Assembly (NCBI GenBank): GCA_946612185.1
Contig: CAMOEP010000159.1
Span: 1 to 5,954, forward strand
DNA from: an uncultured Ruminococcus sp.
GTDB lineage: Bacteria > Bacillota > Clostridia > Oscillospirales > Ruminococcaceae
DNA: 5,954 bases
Direction of reading: 5' to 3'
Shown here piece after piece: positions 1 to 5,883 of this stretch. Position 1 is the first letter of the stretch. Each line of letters starts with the position of its first letter. Below the pieces are notes generated by a model. The model was not told the origin of the DNA. It ran no database searches and saw nothing but the letters and a program-made list of their open reading frames with translations. A program made the position numbers and the translations under genes.

Positions 1-171
1 CTTGGGTTGTCCCCTTTGGCAGACGGTGAGTTGGAGAGTGGCAGCTCTCAAAAAAGAAACGTGCGACTTAAATAATTCCCAAAAAGTAAATGCTGTTGCC
101 GTGACCCGTAACCAAATATTAACCACCTGCCCGTTTTGCGCCACCGGAGAACACAAAATGAGTCTTAAACA
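1..171. other. Left-edge intergenic stretch without a convincing gene
   Basis: Upstream flank of asnB. The frame starting at base 1 is open from the window edge to a TAA at 73-75 and reads LGLSPLADGELESGSSQKRN and four more residues. The frame starting at base 2 is open up to a TGA just before the asnB leader. Neither shows a recognisable domain, and a start codon with a ribosome binding site cannot be seen, so I do not call either as a gene. The stretch also holds a small imperfect stem (GAGAG 34-38 with CTCTC 45-49) that has no T-run after it, so it is not a terminator on the + strand. A repeat word shared with the right edge lies at 82-100. Confidence 0.4.
82..100 (+). repeat. Left copy of edge inverted repeat (core TAAATGCTGTTGCC)
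   Basis: The core TAAATGCTGTTGCC at 87-100 is the exact reverse complement of 5848-5861. Extending outward through the A-run gives 18 matches in 19 bases, with one mismatch at 86. It lies about 70 bases upstream of the candidate asnB -10 box and reads in the direction of asnB, as the right copy reads towards pheA. It may be the edge of a dispersed intergenic repeat or a shared upstream site; the sequence alone does not decide. Confidence 0.6.
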
Positions 172-177
172 TATAAT
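148..177 (+). promoter_or_regulatory. Candidate promoter of asnB
   Basis: A perfect TATAAT lies at 172-177. The best -35 at usable distance is AGAACA at 148-153 (3 of 6 matches to TTGACA, 18-base spacer), so the -35 is weak and there is no TGn extension. Transcription would begin near 184, giving a leader of about 38 nt. That leader is too short for a T-box or other large riboswitch. The A/T-rich -10 stands out against its surroundings, but the weak -35 keeps this a candidate. Confidence 0.45.
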
Positions 178-192
178 ATGACATAACGGCTT

Positions 193-215
193 GCCGCAGC
201 CGGAAGCGGCGGAGG
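193..215 (+). promoter_or_regulatory. asnB ribosome binding site with an adjoining small stem
   Basis: GGAGG at 211-215 sits 6 nt before the ATG at 222 and fixes the asnB start, which also places the catalytic cysteine at residue 2. Immediately upstream, GCCGC (193-197) can pair with GCGGC (206-210) across an 8-nt loop, so the stem ends one base before the Shine-Dalgarno. Whether this affects ribosome access is unknown. Confidence 0.75.
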
Positions 216-221
216 TGTCTT

Positions 222-2042
222 ATGTGTGGAATTACAGGGATAGTGAACTTTCTGGAGGATATGCGGCCGCAGGAGCGAAACTGCCGGAAGATGATGTCGG
301 TGCTGGCAAGGCGTGGCCCTGACCAGAACGGCATTGAGGTATTCCCGGAGGCAGTACTGGGGCATACCCGTCTTGCAGTCATCGACATTCAGGGCGGCAG
401 ACAGCCTATGAAATGCCGGTGCGGAGGGGAGTTCGTGATAGTATACAACGGCGAACTTTATAACACCGCCGAACTTCGCCGTGAACTTGAAACCGACTTT
501 GAGTTCACCACCCACTCCGATACCGAGGTAGTACTTAAAAGCTATGTGAAGTGGGGCGAGGACTGCGTGAACCGCTTCAACGGTATCTTCGCTTTTGCGA
601 TCCTCGACCGTCTTAGGGGAACTCTTTTCCTTGCCCGTGACCGTATCGGCGTAAAGCCGCTGTTTTACTACGAATCCGGCGGTACGCTTTACTTTGCCTC
701 TGAGATACCGGCGCTTATGGCGAACCCGGACATTCCCCGTGTCCTTGACAGCGAGGGCGTTATGGAACTTCTCCTCATCGCCCCCGGAAGAACTCCCGGC
801 AGCGGCGTGCTGAAAGGCTTCAAGGAGGTTCGCCCCGGCTGGTGCGGACATTTCACCCACAAGGGGCTTGACCTTCATGAGTACTGGCGGCTTCGTGCCT
901 GGGAACTGAACGAGACTTTCGAGGACACCGCCGCCCACGTCCGGGAACTGGTGGAGGACTCTATCCGCCGTCAGCTTGTGGCAGATGTGCCGGTGTGTAC
1001 ATTCCTTTCAGGGGGACTGGATTCAAGCCTTATCTCGTCAATTGCCGCATCGGAGATGAAGAAGCATGGCAAGCGGCTTTCCACGTTTTCCGTGGACTAT
1101 AAGGGGAATGATAAGTACTTCCGCAGTTCACATTTTCAGCCGGACAGTGACCCGGAGTATATCAGGGAAATGGCGGAATACCTTGATACCGACCACCACT
1201 GGACGGTGGTGGAAGTTCCTGAACTGGTGCAGGCGCTTTACGAAAGCACCCAGGCACGGGGACTTCCCGGAATGGCAGACGTGGACGCATCGCTGCTGAT
1301 ATTCTGCCGTGAGATAAAGAAGCACGGAACGGTTGCCTTGTCCGGTGAATGTGCAGACGAGATATTCGGCGGCTATCCCTGGTACAGGGATAAGGATATC
1401 CGCATGACTGACGGTTTTCCCTGGGCGCAGAGTACGGCATACCGCAGCGGATTCATAGCGGAGAAGTACGCAAATGCGGCAGATGCGCAGGAATTCGTTT
1501 ACAGCCGATACCGTGAAACTGCCGACTATGCTGACACTCTCCCCGGAGACAGTCCACTTGAAAAGAGAATGAGGGAAATGACCCAGCTTAATTTTCACTG
1601 GTTCATGCAGACGCTTCTTGACCGGAAGGACAGAATGTCCATGTACAGCGGTCTGGAAGTGCGAGTGCCTTTCTGCGACTACCGGATAGCGGAGTACCTT
1701 TATAATGTCAAGTGGGAGTATAAGGACTGGCAGGGCAGGGAGAAAGGACTGCTGAGGAAGGCAATGGAGGGCTGGCTGCCGGAGAGAGTACTCTGGCGGA
1801 AGAAAAGCCCGTATCCCAAGACTCACGACCCGGCATTTCTGGCGGCGGTAACGGAGGAACTTTCGGGGATACTTGCCGCCGGAACGCCGCTGACGGAGAT
1901 AGTGCGCCCGGAGGCACTGAACCGGCTTTTATCCGGGGAAGACCATGTACAGTGGTACGGACAGCTAATGAACCTGCCCCAGACTATTGCCTTTTTCATA
2001 CAGCTTCACCACTGGCTGACATTCTTCGACATCAATGCGTAA
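222..2042 (+). CDS. asnB: Asparagine synthetase B, glutamine-hydrolysing (EC 6.3.5.4)
   Basis: A cytoplasmic enzyme that makes asparagine from aspartate, ATP and glutamine nitrogen. Its 606 residues are normal for bacterial AsnB. The N-terminal class II glutaminase domain (about 1-210) starts MCGITG, with Cys2 as nucleophile after Met removal. Glutamine-binding residues equivalent to those of E. coli AsnB are visible: Arg50 (HTRLAVID), Asn76-Gly77-Glu78 (YNGELYN) and Asp100 (HSDTE), together with RRGPD at 30-34. The C-terminal synthetase domain has the ATP pyrophosphatase P-loop SGGLDSS at 263-269, then SGECADEIFGGYPW at 374-387 and the conserved DRMSMYSGLEVRVPF at 470-484. All key residues are present, so it should be active. 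The start is set by GGAGG 6 nt upstream. It is transcribed alone towards the convergent metH. Its last codons (AAT GCG TAA) lie inside an intergenic repeat arm. No frameshift or truncation is seen. Confidence 0.95.
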   Translation: MCGITGIVNFLEDMRPQERNCRKMMSVLARRGPDQNGIEVFPEAVLGHTRLAVIDIQGGRQPMKCRCGGEFVIVYNGELYNTAELRRELETDFEFTTHSDTEVVLKSYVKWGEDCVNRFNGIFAFAILDRLRGTLFLARDRIGVKPLFYYESGGTLYFASEIPALMANPDIPRVLDSEGVMELLLIAPGRTPGSGVLKGFKEVRPGWCGHFTHKGLDLHEYWRLRAWELNETFEDTAAHVRELVEDSIRRQLVADVPVCTFLSGGLDSSLISSIAASEMKKHGKRLSTFSVDYKGNDKYFRSSHFQPDSDPEYIREMAEYLDTDHHWTVVEVPELVQALYESTQARGLPGMADVDASLLIFCREIKKHGTVALSGECADEIFGGYPWYRDKDIRMTDGFPWAQSTAYRSGFIAEKYANAADAQEFVYSRYRETADYADTLPGDSPLEKRMREMTQLNFHWFMQTLLDRKDRMSMYSGLEVRVPFCDYRIAEYLYNVKWEYKDWQGREKGLLRKAMEGWLPERVLWRKKSPYPKTHDPAFLAAVTEELSGILAAGTPLTEIVRPEALNRLLSGEDHVQWYGQLMNLPQTIAFFIQLHHWLTFFDINA

Positions 2043-2067
2043 TTTATAATGCGTAATGCGCAATGCG
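2034..2067 (+). repeat. Left arm of GCGTAAT-type inverted repeat
   Basis: Reiterated GCGTAAT units occur at 2037-2043 and 2051-2057, with a variant GCGCAAT at 2058-2064. Bases 2034-2063 are complementary to 2191-2220 at 27 of 30 positions with no gap. The arm covers the last two codons and the stop of asnB, so the repeat overlaps coding sequence. This is a simple-unit intergenic repeat; no transposase is associated with it. Confidence 0.85.
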
Positions 2068-2084
2068 CTGTGCCATTTCTGAAA

Positions 2085-2098
2085 CGGTAAGTTTACCG
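2085..2098. repeat. Small palindrome in the asnB-metH gap
   Basis: CGGTAAGTTTACCG is a perfect inverted repeat: CGGTA and TACCG around AGTT, or 6-base arms around GT. It lies between the left repeat arm and the terminator. No T-run follows it on either strand, so it is not a terminator on its own. Its function is unknown. Confidence 0.5.
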
Positions 2099-2112
2099 CC
2101 GCAACTGATACT

Positions 2113-2160
2113 AAAAAAGAAATCGTCCGGCTCACATAATGAACCGGACGATATTTTTTT
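2113..2160. terminator. Bidirectional Rho-independent terminator between asnB and metH
   Basis: ATCGTCCGG (2122-2130) pairs perfectly with CCGGACGAT (2144-2152). After one mismatch, two inner pairs (TC 2132-2133 with GA 2141-2142) leave a 7-base loop. On the + strand the stem is followed by ATTTTTTT, ending at 2160, which suits asnB. On the - strand it is followed by TTTCTTTTTT (complement of the A-rich 2113-2122), which suits metH. The position between two convergent stops fits a shared terminator. Confidence 0.92.
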
Positions 2161-2166
2161 AAAATC

Positions 2167-2182
2167 ATCGCCGCAAGGCGAT
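2167..2182. terminator. Small hairpin with GCAA tetraloop, possible auxiliary stop for metH
   Basis: ATCGCC (2167-2172) and GGCGAT (2177-2182) form a perfect 6-base stem. On the + strand it closes a GCAA loop, which is of the GNRA type. On the - strand the stem is followed by GATTTT, so it could be a weak first terminator for metH ahead of the stronger one. The short U-run makes this uncertain. Confidence 0.4.
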
Positions 2183-2189
2183 ACCTTTA

Positions 2190-2255
2190 ATTACGCATTA
2201 CGCATTACGAATTACGCATTAAATCAAGCATTACGCATTACGCATTAAATCAAGC
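2190..2255. repeat. ATTACGC repeat cluster with right inverted arm and a 26-bp tandem duplication
   Basis: The cluster is built of 7-base ATTACGC units: 2190, 2197, 2204 (as ATTACGA), 2211, 2230 and 2237. Two of them run on into ATTAAATCAAGC. Bases 2204-2229 and 2230-2255 are a head-to-tail duplication matching at 25 of 26 positions; the only difference is A2210 against C2236. Bases 2191-2220 form the right arm, complementary to 2034-2063. The second duplicate contains the metH stop codon (complement of 2250-2252), and the same CTTGA-encoding word recurs in the first duplicate. Confidence 0.9.
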
Positions 2256-4619
2256 GTTGTATACTTTTGCGGCAATATCAACTGTCTGCTTTGCGTCCTT
2301 AGCGTAGAAGTCAGCGTGTATCTGCTCAGCATAAGAAGCCGTCAGCACCGCTCCTCCCACTACCGTCTTACAGCCGGGATAATCACGGTTCAAAAGGGCG
2401 ATAGTCTCCTCCATTGCGCCCAGCGTAGTGGTCATAAGGGCAGAAAGTCCCACCAGACTTACCTGCTCCTTTATAGCAGTTTCAACGATAAGCGCCGGGT
2501 CAACGTCCTTGCCCAGGTCGATGACCGTAAACCCATAACTGTCAAGCAGTACCTTTACGATATTCTTTCCGATGTCGTGGATATCGCCCTTTACAGTAGC
2601 AAGCACCACCTTGCCCTTTGAAACGCTTCCGCCATTGGTCAGTGACAGCTTGTCCTTGATGACCTCGAAGCACGCCTGCGCTGCACCGGCAGTAAGTATA
2701 AGCTGAGGCAGGAATATCTTTCCCTTCTCAAAATCAGCACCGGCAGCGTCCAGGGCAGGTATCAGGCAGCCGTTGATTATCTCCATAGGGTCAGTAGTCT
2801 CCACAAGCGCCTTTGCAGCCTTTACAGCGTCCGCTTTCAGACCGTTCTTGACAGAATAAACTATATCCGGCGACCCCTTGTCCGCAGTAGGTGCAGGCTT
2901 GGGAGCGCTGTCAGCACCAGAGTAAGCAGCAATGAAGTCAACGGAATCCCTGTCGATGCCGGCAAGCAGCCTGTACGCCCTTACTGCGCCCATAATACCG
3001 TCAATATTGGGGTTGATGATAGGCAGAGTAAGACCACTGTGCAGCGCCATTGTCAGGAATGTGCGGGTGATAGTCTCACGGTTCGGCAGACCAAAGCTGA
3101 TATTGGAAACGCCCAGTACTGTATTAAGTCCCAGTTCATTGTGGACACGGTTCAGGGCATTGATAGTCTCCATAACGCCGTCCTGCTCAGCAGAAGCGGT
3201 AAGAGTAAGGCAGTCAATGAACACGTCCTCACGGGGAATACCGTACTCCAGCGCCCTGTTAAGTATCCTCTCAGCGATAGCAAAACGTCCCTCGGCAGTT
3301 TTCGGGATACCGCCCTTGTCCAGTGTCAGACCGACTACCGCAGCGCCGTACTTTTTAACAAGGGGCAGTATAGCTTCCAGTGACTCCGGCTCACCGTTTA
3401 CGGAGTTTACAACAGGCTTGCCGTTATACACTCTCAGACCGGCTTCAAGGACTTCCGGGTTAGTGGAATCGAGCTGCAAGGGGGTATCACAGACACCCTG
3501 TATCGCCTTAACAGCGGTTATCATCATTTCCTTTTCGTCGATACCGGGCAGACCTACGTTCACGTCAAGTATCTCAGCACCGGCGTTCACCTGCTCTACA
3601 GCCTGACCCAGGATATAGTCAACATCATGGGCGAGCAGCGCCTCCTTGAAGCGTTTTTTACCGGTAGGATTGATACGCTCACCGATAACTCTCGGCTGGT
3701 CGATAACTACGCAGGTAACTGCTGAACAGGCACGGCTTTTGGGAGTTATCTCACGGCATACCGGACTTTTCGCTTTAAGCGCCTCAACTACAGCGGAAAT
3801 ATGCGCCGGAGTAGTTCCGCAGCAGCCGCCGAAGATGCGCACGCCTGCGTCAGCCAGTTTCAGCGCACTCTCAGCGAATTCCGGAGCATCAACGTTGAAC
3901 TGGTTCGTAACAGGGTCAGGCAGACCGGCGTTAGGCTTTGCGATCACCGGCAGTTTTGAAAGTGAGCATATCTTTTCAAGTACCGGATAAAGTTCCTCCG
4001 GGCCGAGGGAACAGTTCACGCCCAGAGCGTCCACGCCCAGACCTTCCAGCACAGCTACCATACATTCCGGGGAAACGCCGGTGAAGGTACGCATATTCTC
4101 CTCGAAGGTCATAGTCACGATAACCGGCTTGTCGGAGTTCTCCTTAGCTGCAAGAACAGCCGCCTTGACCTCGTACAGGTCGGTCATAGTCTCGATAGTG
4201 ATAAGGTCGGCATCGCTTCCGGCGAGGACTATCTCCTTGTAGGTATCATAAGCGTCCTCGAATTTCAGCGAACCGGTAGGTTCAAGAAGCTGACCTATAG
4301 GGCCTATATCCAGCGCAACCAGTGACTTTCCGTCAACGGCTTTTTTAGCGTTGGCGATACCTGCGCTTACCACCTCAGTCACACTATGCCCGCAGTCCTG
4401 GAGTTTATAGCGGTTAGCGCCGAAGGTATTGGCGTAGACCACATCAGAACCGGCATCGGAGTACTTCCTGTGAACGGTCATTATCACTTCCGGGTCGGTG
4501 ATATTCAGCAGTTCCGGCACATGGTCGGTCTGCACGCCGGCAGCTTGCAGCATAGTACCCATGCCGCCGTCAAGATATAAGAACCTGCCGCTTTTCAGCA
4601 GGCTGCGGAAGTCAGTCAT
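2250..4619 (-). CDS. metH: Cobalamin-dependent methionine synthase, short form without reactivation domain (EC 2.1.1.13)
   Basis: A cytoplasmic enzyme that moves a methyl group from 5-methyltetrahydrofolate through cobalamin to homocysteine. Residues 1-285 are the homocysteine methyltransferase barrel, with zinc-ligand cysteines Cys203 (VNCSLG) and Cys266-Cys267 (GGCCGTTP). Residues about 305-560 form the pterin-binding barrel (GERINPTG at 313-320, LDVN at 351-354, LQLDSTNPE at 381-389). A proline/alanine-rich linker at about 570-585 leads to a helical cap and a cobalamin-binding Rossmann domain with DIHDIG (679-684, His681 the likely cobalt ligand), SAL (726-728) and GG (755-756). At 789 residues it ends after that domain; E. 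coli MetH is about 1,227 and carries a C-terminal AdoMet reactivation domain, which is absent here. This matches short MetH forms in clostridia and Thermotoga. GAGGAG at 4629-4634, 9 nt before the ATG, supports the start. It follows pheA by 15 nt, so the two are probably cotranscribed. Confidence 0.95.
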   Translation of the reverse strand: MTDFRSLLKSGRFLYLDGGMGTMLQAAGVQTDHVPELLNITDPEVIMTVHRKYSDAGSDVVYANTFGANRYKLQDCGHSVTEVVSAGIANAKKAVDGKSLVALDIGPIGQLLEPTGSLKFEDAYDTYKEIVLAGSDADLITIETMTDLYEVKAAVLAAKENSDKPVIVTMTFEENMRTFTGVSPECMVAVLEGLGVDALGVNCSLGPEELYPVLEKICSLSKLPVIAKPNAGLPDPVTNQFNVDAPEFAESALKLADAGVRIFGGCCGTTPAHISAVVEALKAKSPVCREITPKSRACSAVTCVVIDQPRVIGERINPTGKKRFKEALLAHDVDYILGQAVEQVNAGAEILDVNVGLPGIDEKEMMITAVKAIQGVCDTPLQLDSTNPEVLEAGLRVYNGKPVVNSVNGEPESLEAILPLVKKYGAAVVGLTLDKGGIPKTAEGRFAIAERILNRALEYGIPREDVFIDCLTLTASAEQDGVMETINALNRVHNELGLNTVLGVSNISFGLPNRETITRTFLTMALHSGLTLPIINPNIDGIMGAVRAYRLLAGIDRDSVDFIAAYSGADSAPKPAPTADKGSPDIVYSVKNGLKADAVKAAKALVETTDPMEIINGCLIPALDAAGADFEKGKIFLPQLILTAGAAQACFEVIKDKLSLTNGGSVSKGKVVLATVKGDIHDIGKNIVKVLLDSYGFTVIDLGKDVDPALIVETAIKEQVSLVGLSALMTTTLGAMEETIALLNRDYPGCKTVVGGAVLTASYAEQIHADFYAKDAKQTVDIAAKVYNA

Positions 4620-4628
4620 AAAAATACG

Positions 4629-4634
4629 CTCCTC
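4629..4634 (-). promoter_or_regulatory. metH ribosome binding site in the pheA-metH junction
   Basis: The complement reads GAGGAG, 9 nt before the metH ATG (complement of 4617-4619) and directly after the pheA TGA (complement of 4635-4637). The 15-nt junction has no room for a terminator and promoter of its own, which supports one transcript for both genes. Confidence 0.8.
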
Positions 4635-5756
4635 TCACTCAGCCTTGAAAGTACCCAGGAAGCGGAAGTATTCCAGATTCTTCGCCAGGTCGTTCATAAG
4701 CGCTTTAACGTTAGGGTCATCGGGTCTGCCGCTGAAATCAAGGTAGAACACGACATCGAAGCTGCCGTCCTTAACGGGGCGGTTAGCGATGCGGATAAGG
4801 TTCATGCCGTTGACGTAGAACTTTGTCAGCAGTCGGTAAAGACTACCTTCGGTATGCTGGATCTTCAGCATAACGGAAACAGCGTCAGCGTCCGGGAGAA
4901 CCTGCATATCCCTTGATATACATACAAATCTGGTACGGTTCAGGGCGCAGTCGGAAATATCTCTTGCGATGATATGCAGACCCAGTTTCTCTGCACATTC
5001 AACCGAGCATATCGCAGCTTTTTTCTGAGCCGGGTCACTTTCAGCCACCATAGCCGCCGCAGTAGCGGTATTCTCGAATTCGCCGGTATGCAAATGGTTC
5101 TCGGAGATAAACTCGGAACACTGAGCAAGTGCCTGAGGGTGGGAGTATACCATAGATACCTCCGCCGGGGAGATATCCTCACGACAGGCGAGGCAGTGGT
5201 TTATTTCCACAACGGCTTCTGTGACGGTATAGACGCTGTATTTCGCCATAAGGTCGTAGGTAGAGTTTACCGAACCGGCGGTAGAGTTATGAACCGGGAG
5301 AACGCCGTAGTCCAGTTCACCGGACTGAACAGCCTTGAAAACGTCCTCAAAGGAGCGATAGAATATAAAGTCACGATCACCGAAGATCTGGCGTGCAGCG
5401 GCTTCTGAGTTAGCACCGGAAGTACCCTGGCAGCCGATACGGTGAGCGCCTGCGAAGTCGGGGAGTGAGAAAGAGTAGTCGGTATCATCGGTAAGGATCT
5501 GTCTGTTCTGGAGAATTTTGCTGATGTCCATAATATTGGTAAAGAGCGCAGCAGTACCGTTTTCCAGTTCCGGTTCATTAGTCAGTGACTTGATCCGGTC
5601 GATGACCTGCTGTTCTCTGCCGCCCTGAAATACAGGTAAATTATTTATCTTTTTATATTCTGCCACATCTCTGCACAGTTCCATACGTTTCATAAAGAGG
5701 GAGAGTATATCGCTGTCAATGATGTCGATCTGGTCACGAAGCTCCTTGAGATCCAT
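4635..5756 (-). CDS. pheA: Bifunctional chorismate mutase / prephenate dehydratase (P-protein)
   Basis: Converts chorismate to prephenate (EC 5.4.99.5) and prephenate to phenylpyruvate (EC 4.2.1.51) for phenylalanine synthesis. The 373 residues match a usual P-protein. Residues 1-88 are an AroQ-type mutase; Arg7, Arg24, Lys35, Glu48 and Gln83 align with E. coli PheA Arg11, Arg28, Lys39, Glu52 and Gln88, while E. coli Asp48 appears to be Gln44. Residues about 104-283 are the dehydratase, with NSTAGSV at 157-163 and the catalytic Thr-Arg-Phe triplet at 275-277 (NRTRF). Residues about 291-370 are an ACT domain (HTEGSLYRLL, then LIRIANRP), where the usual phenylalanine-binding GALV and ESRP motifs read GSLY and ANRP. 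I chose the ATG at 5756 because GGAGG lies 6 nt before it; an in-frame TTG at 5777 would add 7 residues but would place the Shine-Dalgarno inside the gene. First gene of a likely operon with metH. Confidence 0.95.
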   Translation of the reverse strand: MDLKELRDQIDIIDSDILSLFMKRMELCRDVAEYKKINNLPVFQGGREQQVIDRIKSLTNEPELENGTAALFTNIMDISKILQNRQILTDDTDYSFSLPDFAGAHRIGCQGTSGANSEAAARQIFGDRDFIFYRSFEDVFKAVQSGELDYGVLPVHNSTAGSVNSTYDLMAKYSVYTVTEAVVEINHCLACREDISPAEVSMVYSHPQALAQCSEFISENHLHTGEFENTATAAAMVAESDPAQKKAAICSVECAEKLGLHIIARDISDCALNRTRFVCISRDMQVLPDADAVSVMLKIQHTEGSLYRLLTKFYVNGMNLIRIANRPVKDGSFDVVFYLDFSGRPDDPNVKALMNDLAKNLEYFRFLGTFKAE

Positions 5757-5762
5757 AATAAT

Positions 5763-5767
5763 CCTCC
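5763..5767 (-). promoter_or_regulatory. pheA ribosome binding site that decides the start
   Basis: The complement reads GGAGG, 6 nt before the ATG at 5756-5754. The in-frame TTG at 5777-5775 lies upstream of this site and has no comparable sequence before it, so the shorter 373-residue protein is preferred. Confidence 0.85.
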
Positions 5768-5783
5768 GTTTTAGCAATGTATA

Positions 5784-5806
5784 GTGTTACAGTATGATTA
5801 TAACAC
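5784..5806. promoter_or_regulatory. Inverted repeat over the pheA -10 box, candidate operator
   Basis: GTGTTA (5784-5789) and TAACAC (5801-5806) are a perfect 6-base inverted repeat separated by 11 bases. The pair spans the -10 and the expected start of transcription, a position where a bound repressor would block the polymerase. Part of one half-site is the TATAAT box itself, so the symmetry could be chance. The regulator is unknown. Confidence 0.35.
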
Positions 5807-5825
5807 ATAGCTGCTGAAAAATCAA
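5797..5825 (-). promoter_or_regulatory. Promoter of the pheA-metH operon
   Basis: Read on the - strand, TTGATT (5825 to 5820, 4 of 6 to TTGACA) is separated by 17 bases from a perfect TATAAT (5802 to 5797). A TG one base upstream of the hexamer (5805-5804) makes an extended -10. Initiation would fall near 5790, giving a leader of about 34 nt before the ATG, too short for a leader peptide plus attenuator or a T-box. Confidence 0.8.
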
Positions 5826-5847
5826 TCCCCTTTTTAATTCATAACAG

Positions 5848-5866
5848 GGCAACAGCATTTATTTTT
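5848..5866 (-). repeat. Right copy of edge inverted repeat
   Basis: GGCAACAGCATTTA at 5848-5861 is the exact reverse complement of 87-100, with four further matches after one mismatch (18 of 19 overall). It sits about 22 bases upstream of the pheA -35 and reads towards pheA on the - strand. Confidence 0.6.
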
Positions 5867-5883
5867 CAAGCTGAGCCAGCTTG
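5867..5883. repeat. Perfect 7-bp hairpin at the right edge
   Basis: CAAGCTG (5867-5873) and CAGCTTG (5877-5883) flank a 3-base loop AGC. A T-run lies 5' of it on the + strand, so neither strand has a U-run after the stem and it is not a standard terminator. It directly adjoins the edge repeat at 5848-5866 and may belong to the same repeat element, which runs on past GCTTGCTTGCGCTCGCTC (5901-5918) to the window end. No gene is called in 5826-5954. Confidence 0.5.

Noticed and set aside
34..49. Stem GAGAG/CTCTC followed by an A-run, considered as a terminator
   Set aside because: The A-run on the + strand is on the wrong side for + termination, and the left side has no T-run for the - strand. 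The stem is only 5 base pairs plus a bulge.
178..221. Amino-acid-responsive leader (T-box or attenuator) before asnB
   Set aside because: The predicted leader is about 38 nt and has no specifier loop, T-box consensus or terminator hairpin.
1128..1826. Long open frame antisense to asnB (232 codons), with another at 165-938 (257 codons)
   Set aside because: Both lie opposite the strongly supported asnB frame, show no recognisable domains and lack a ribosome binding site of note. They reflect codon bias of the true gene.
2063..2248. 61-codon + strand frame across the asnB-metH gap
   Set aside because: It runs through the terminator hairpin and the ATTACGC repeats; its tail is translated repeat sequence. 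No Shine-Dalgarno precedes it.
2190..2255. Possible CRISPR-like array
   Set aside because: The units are 7 and 26 bases and abut without unique spacers, and no cas gene is present. This is a simple tandem repeat.
2932..3606. Open frame of 224 codons on the + strand opposite metH
   Set aside because: It is low-complexity in Ser/Pro/Thr and mirrors conserved metH codons, so it is a shadow frame.
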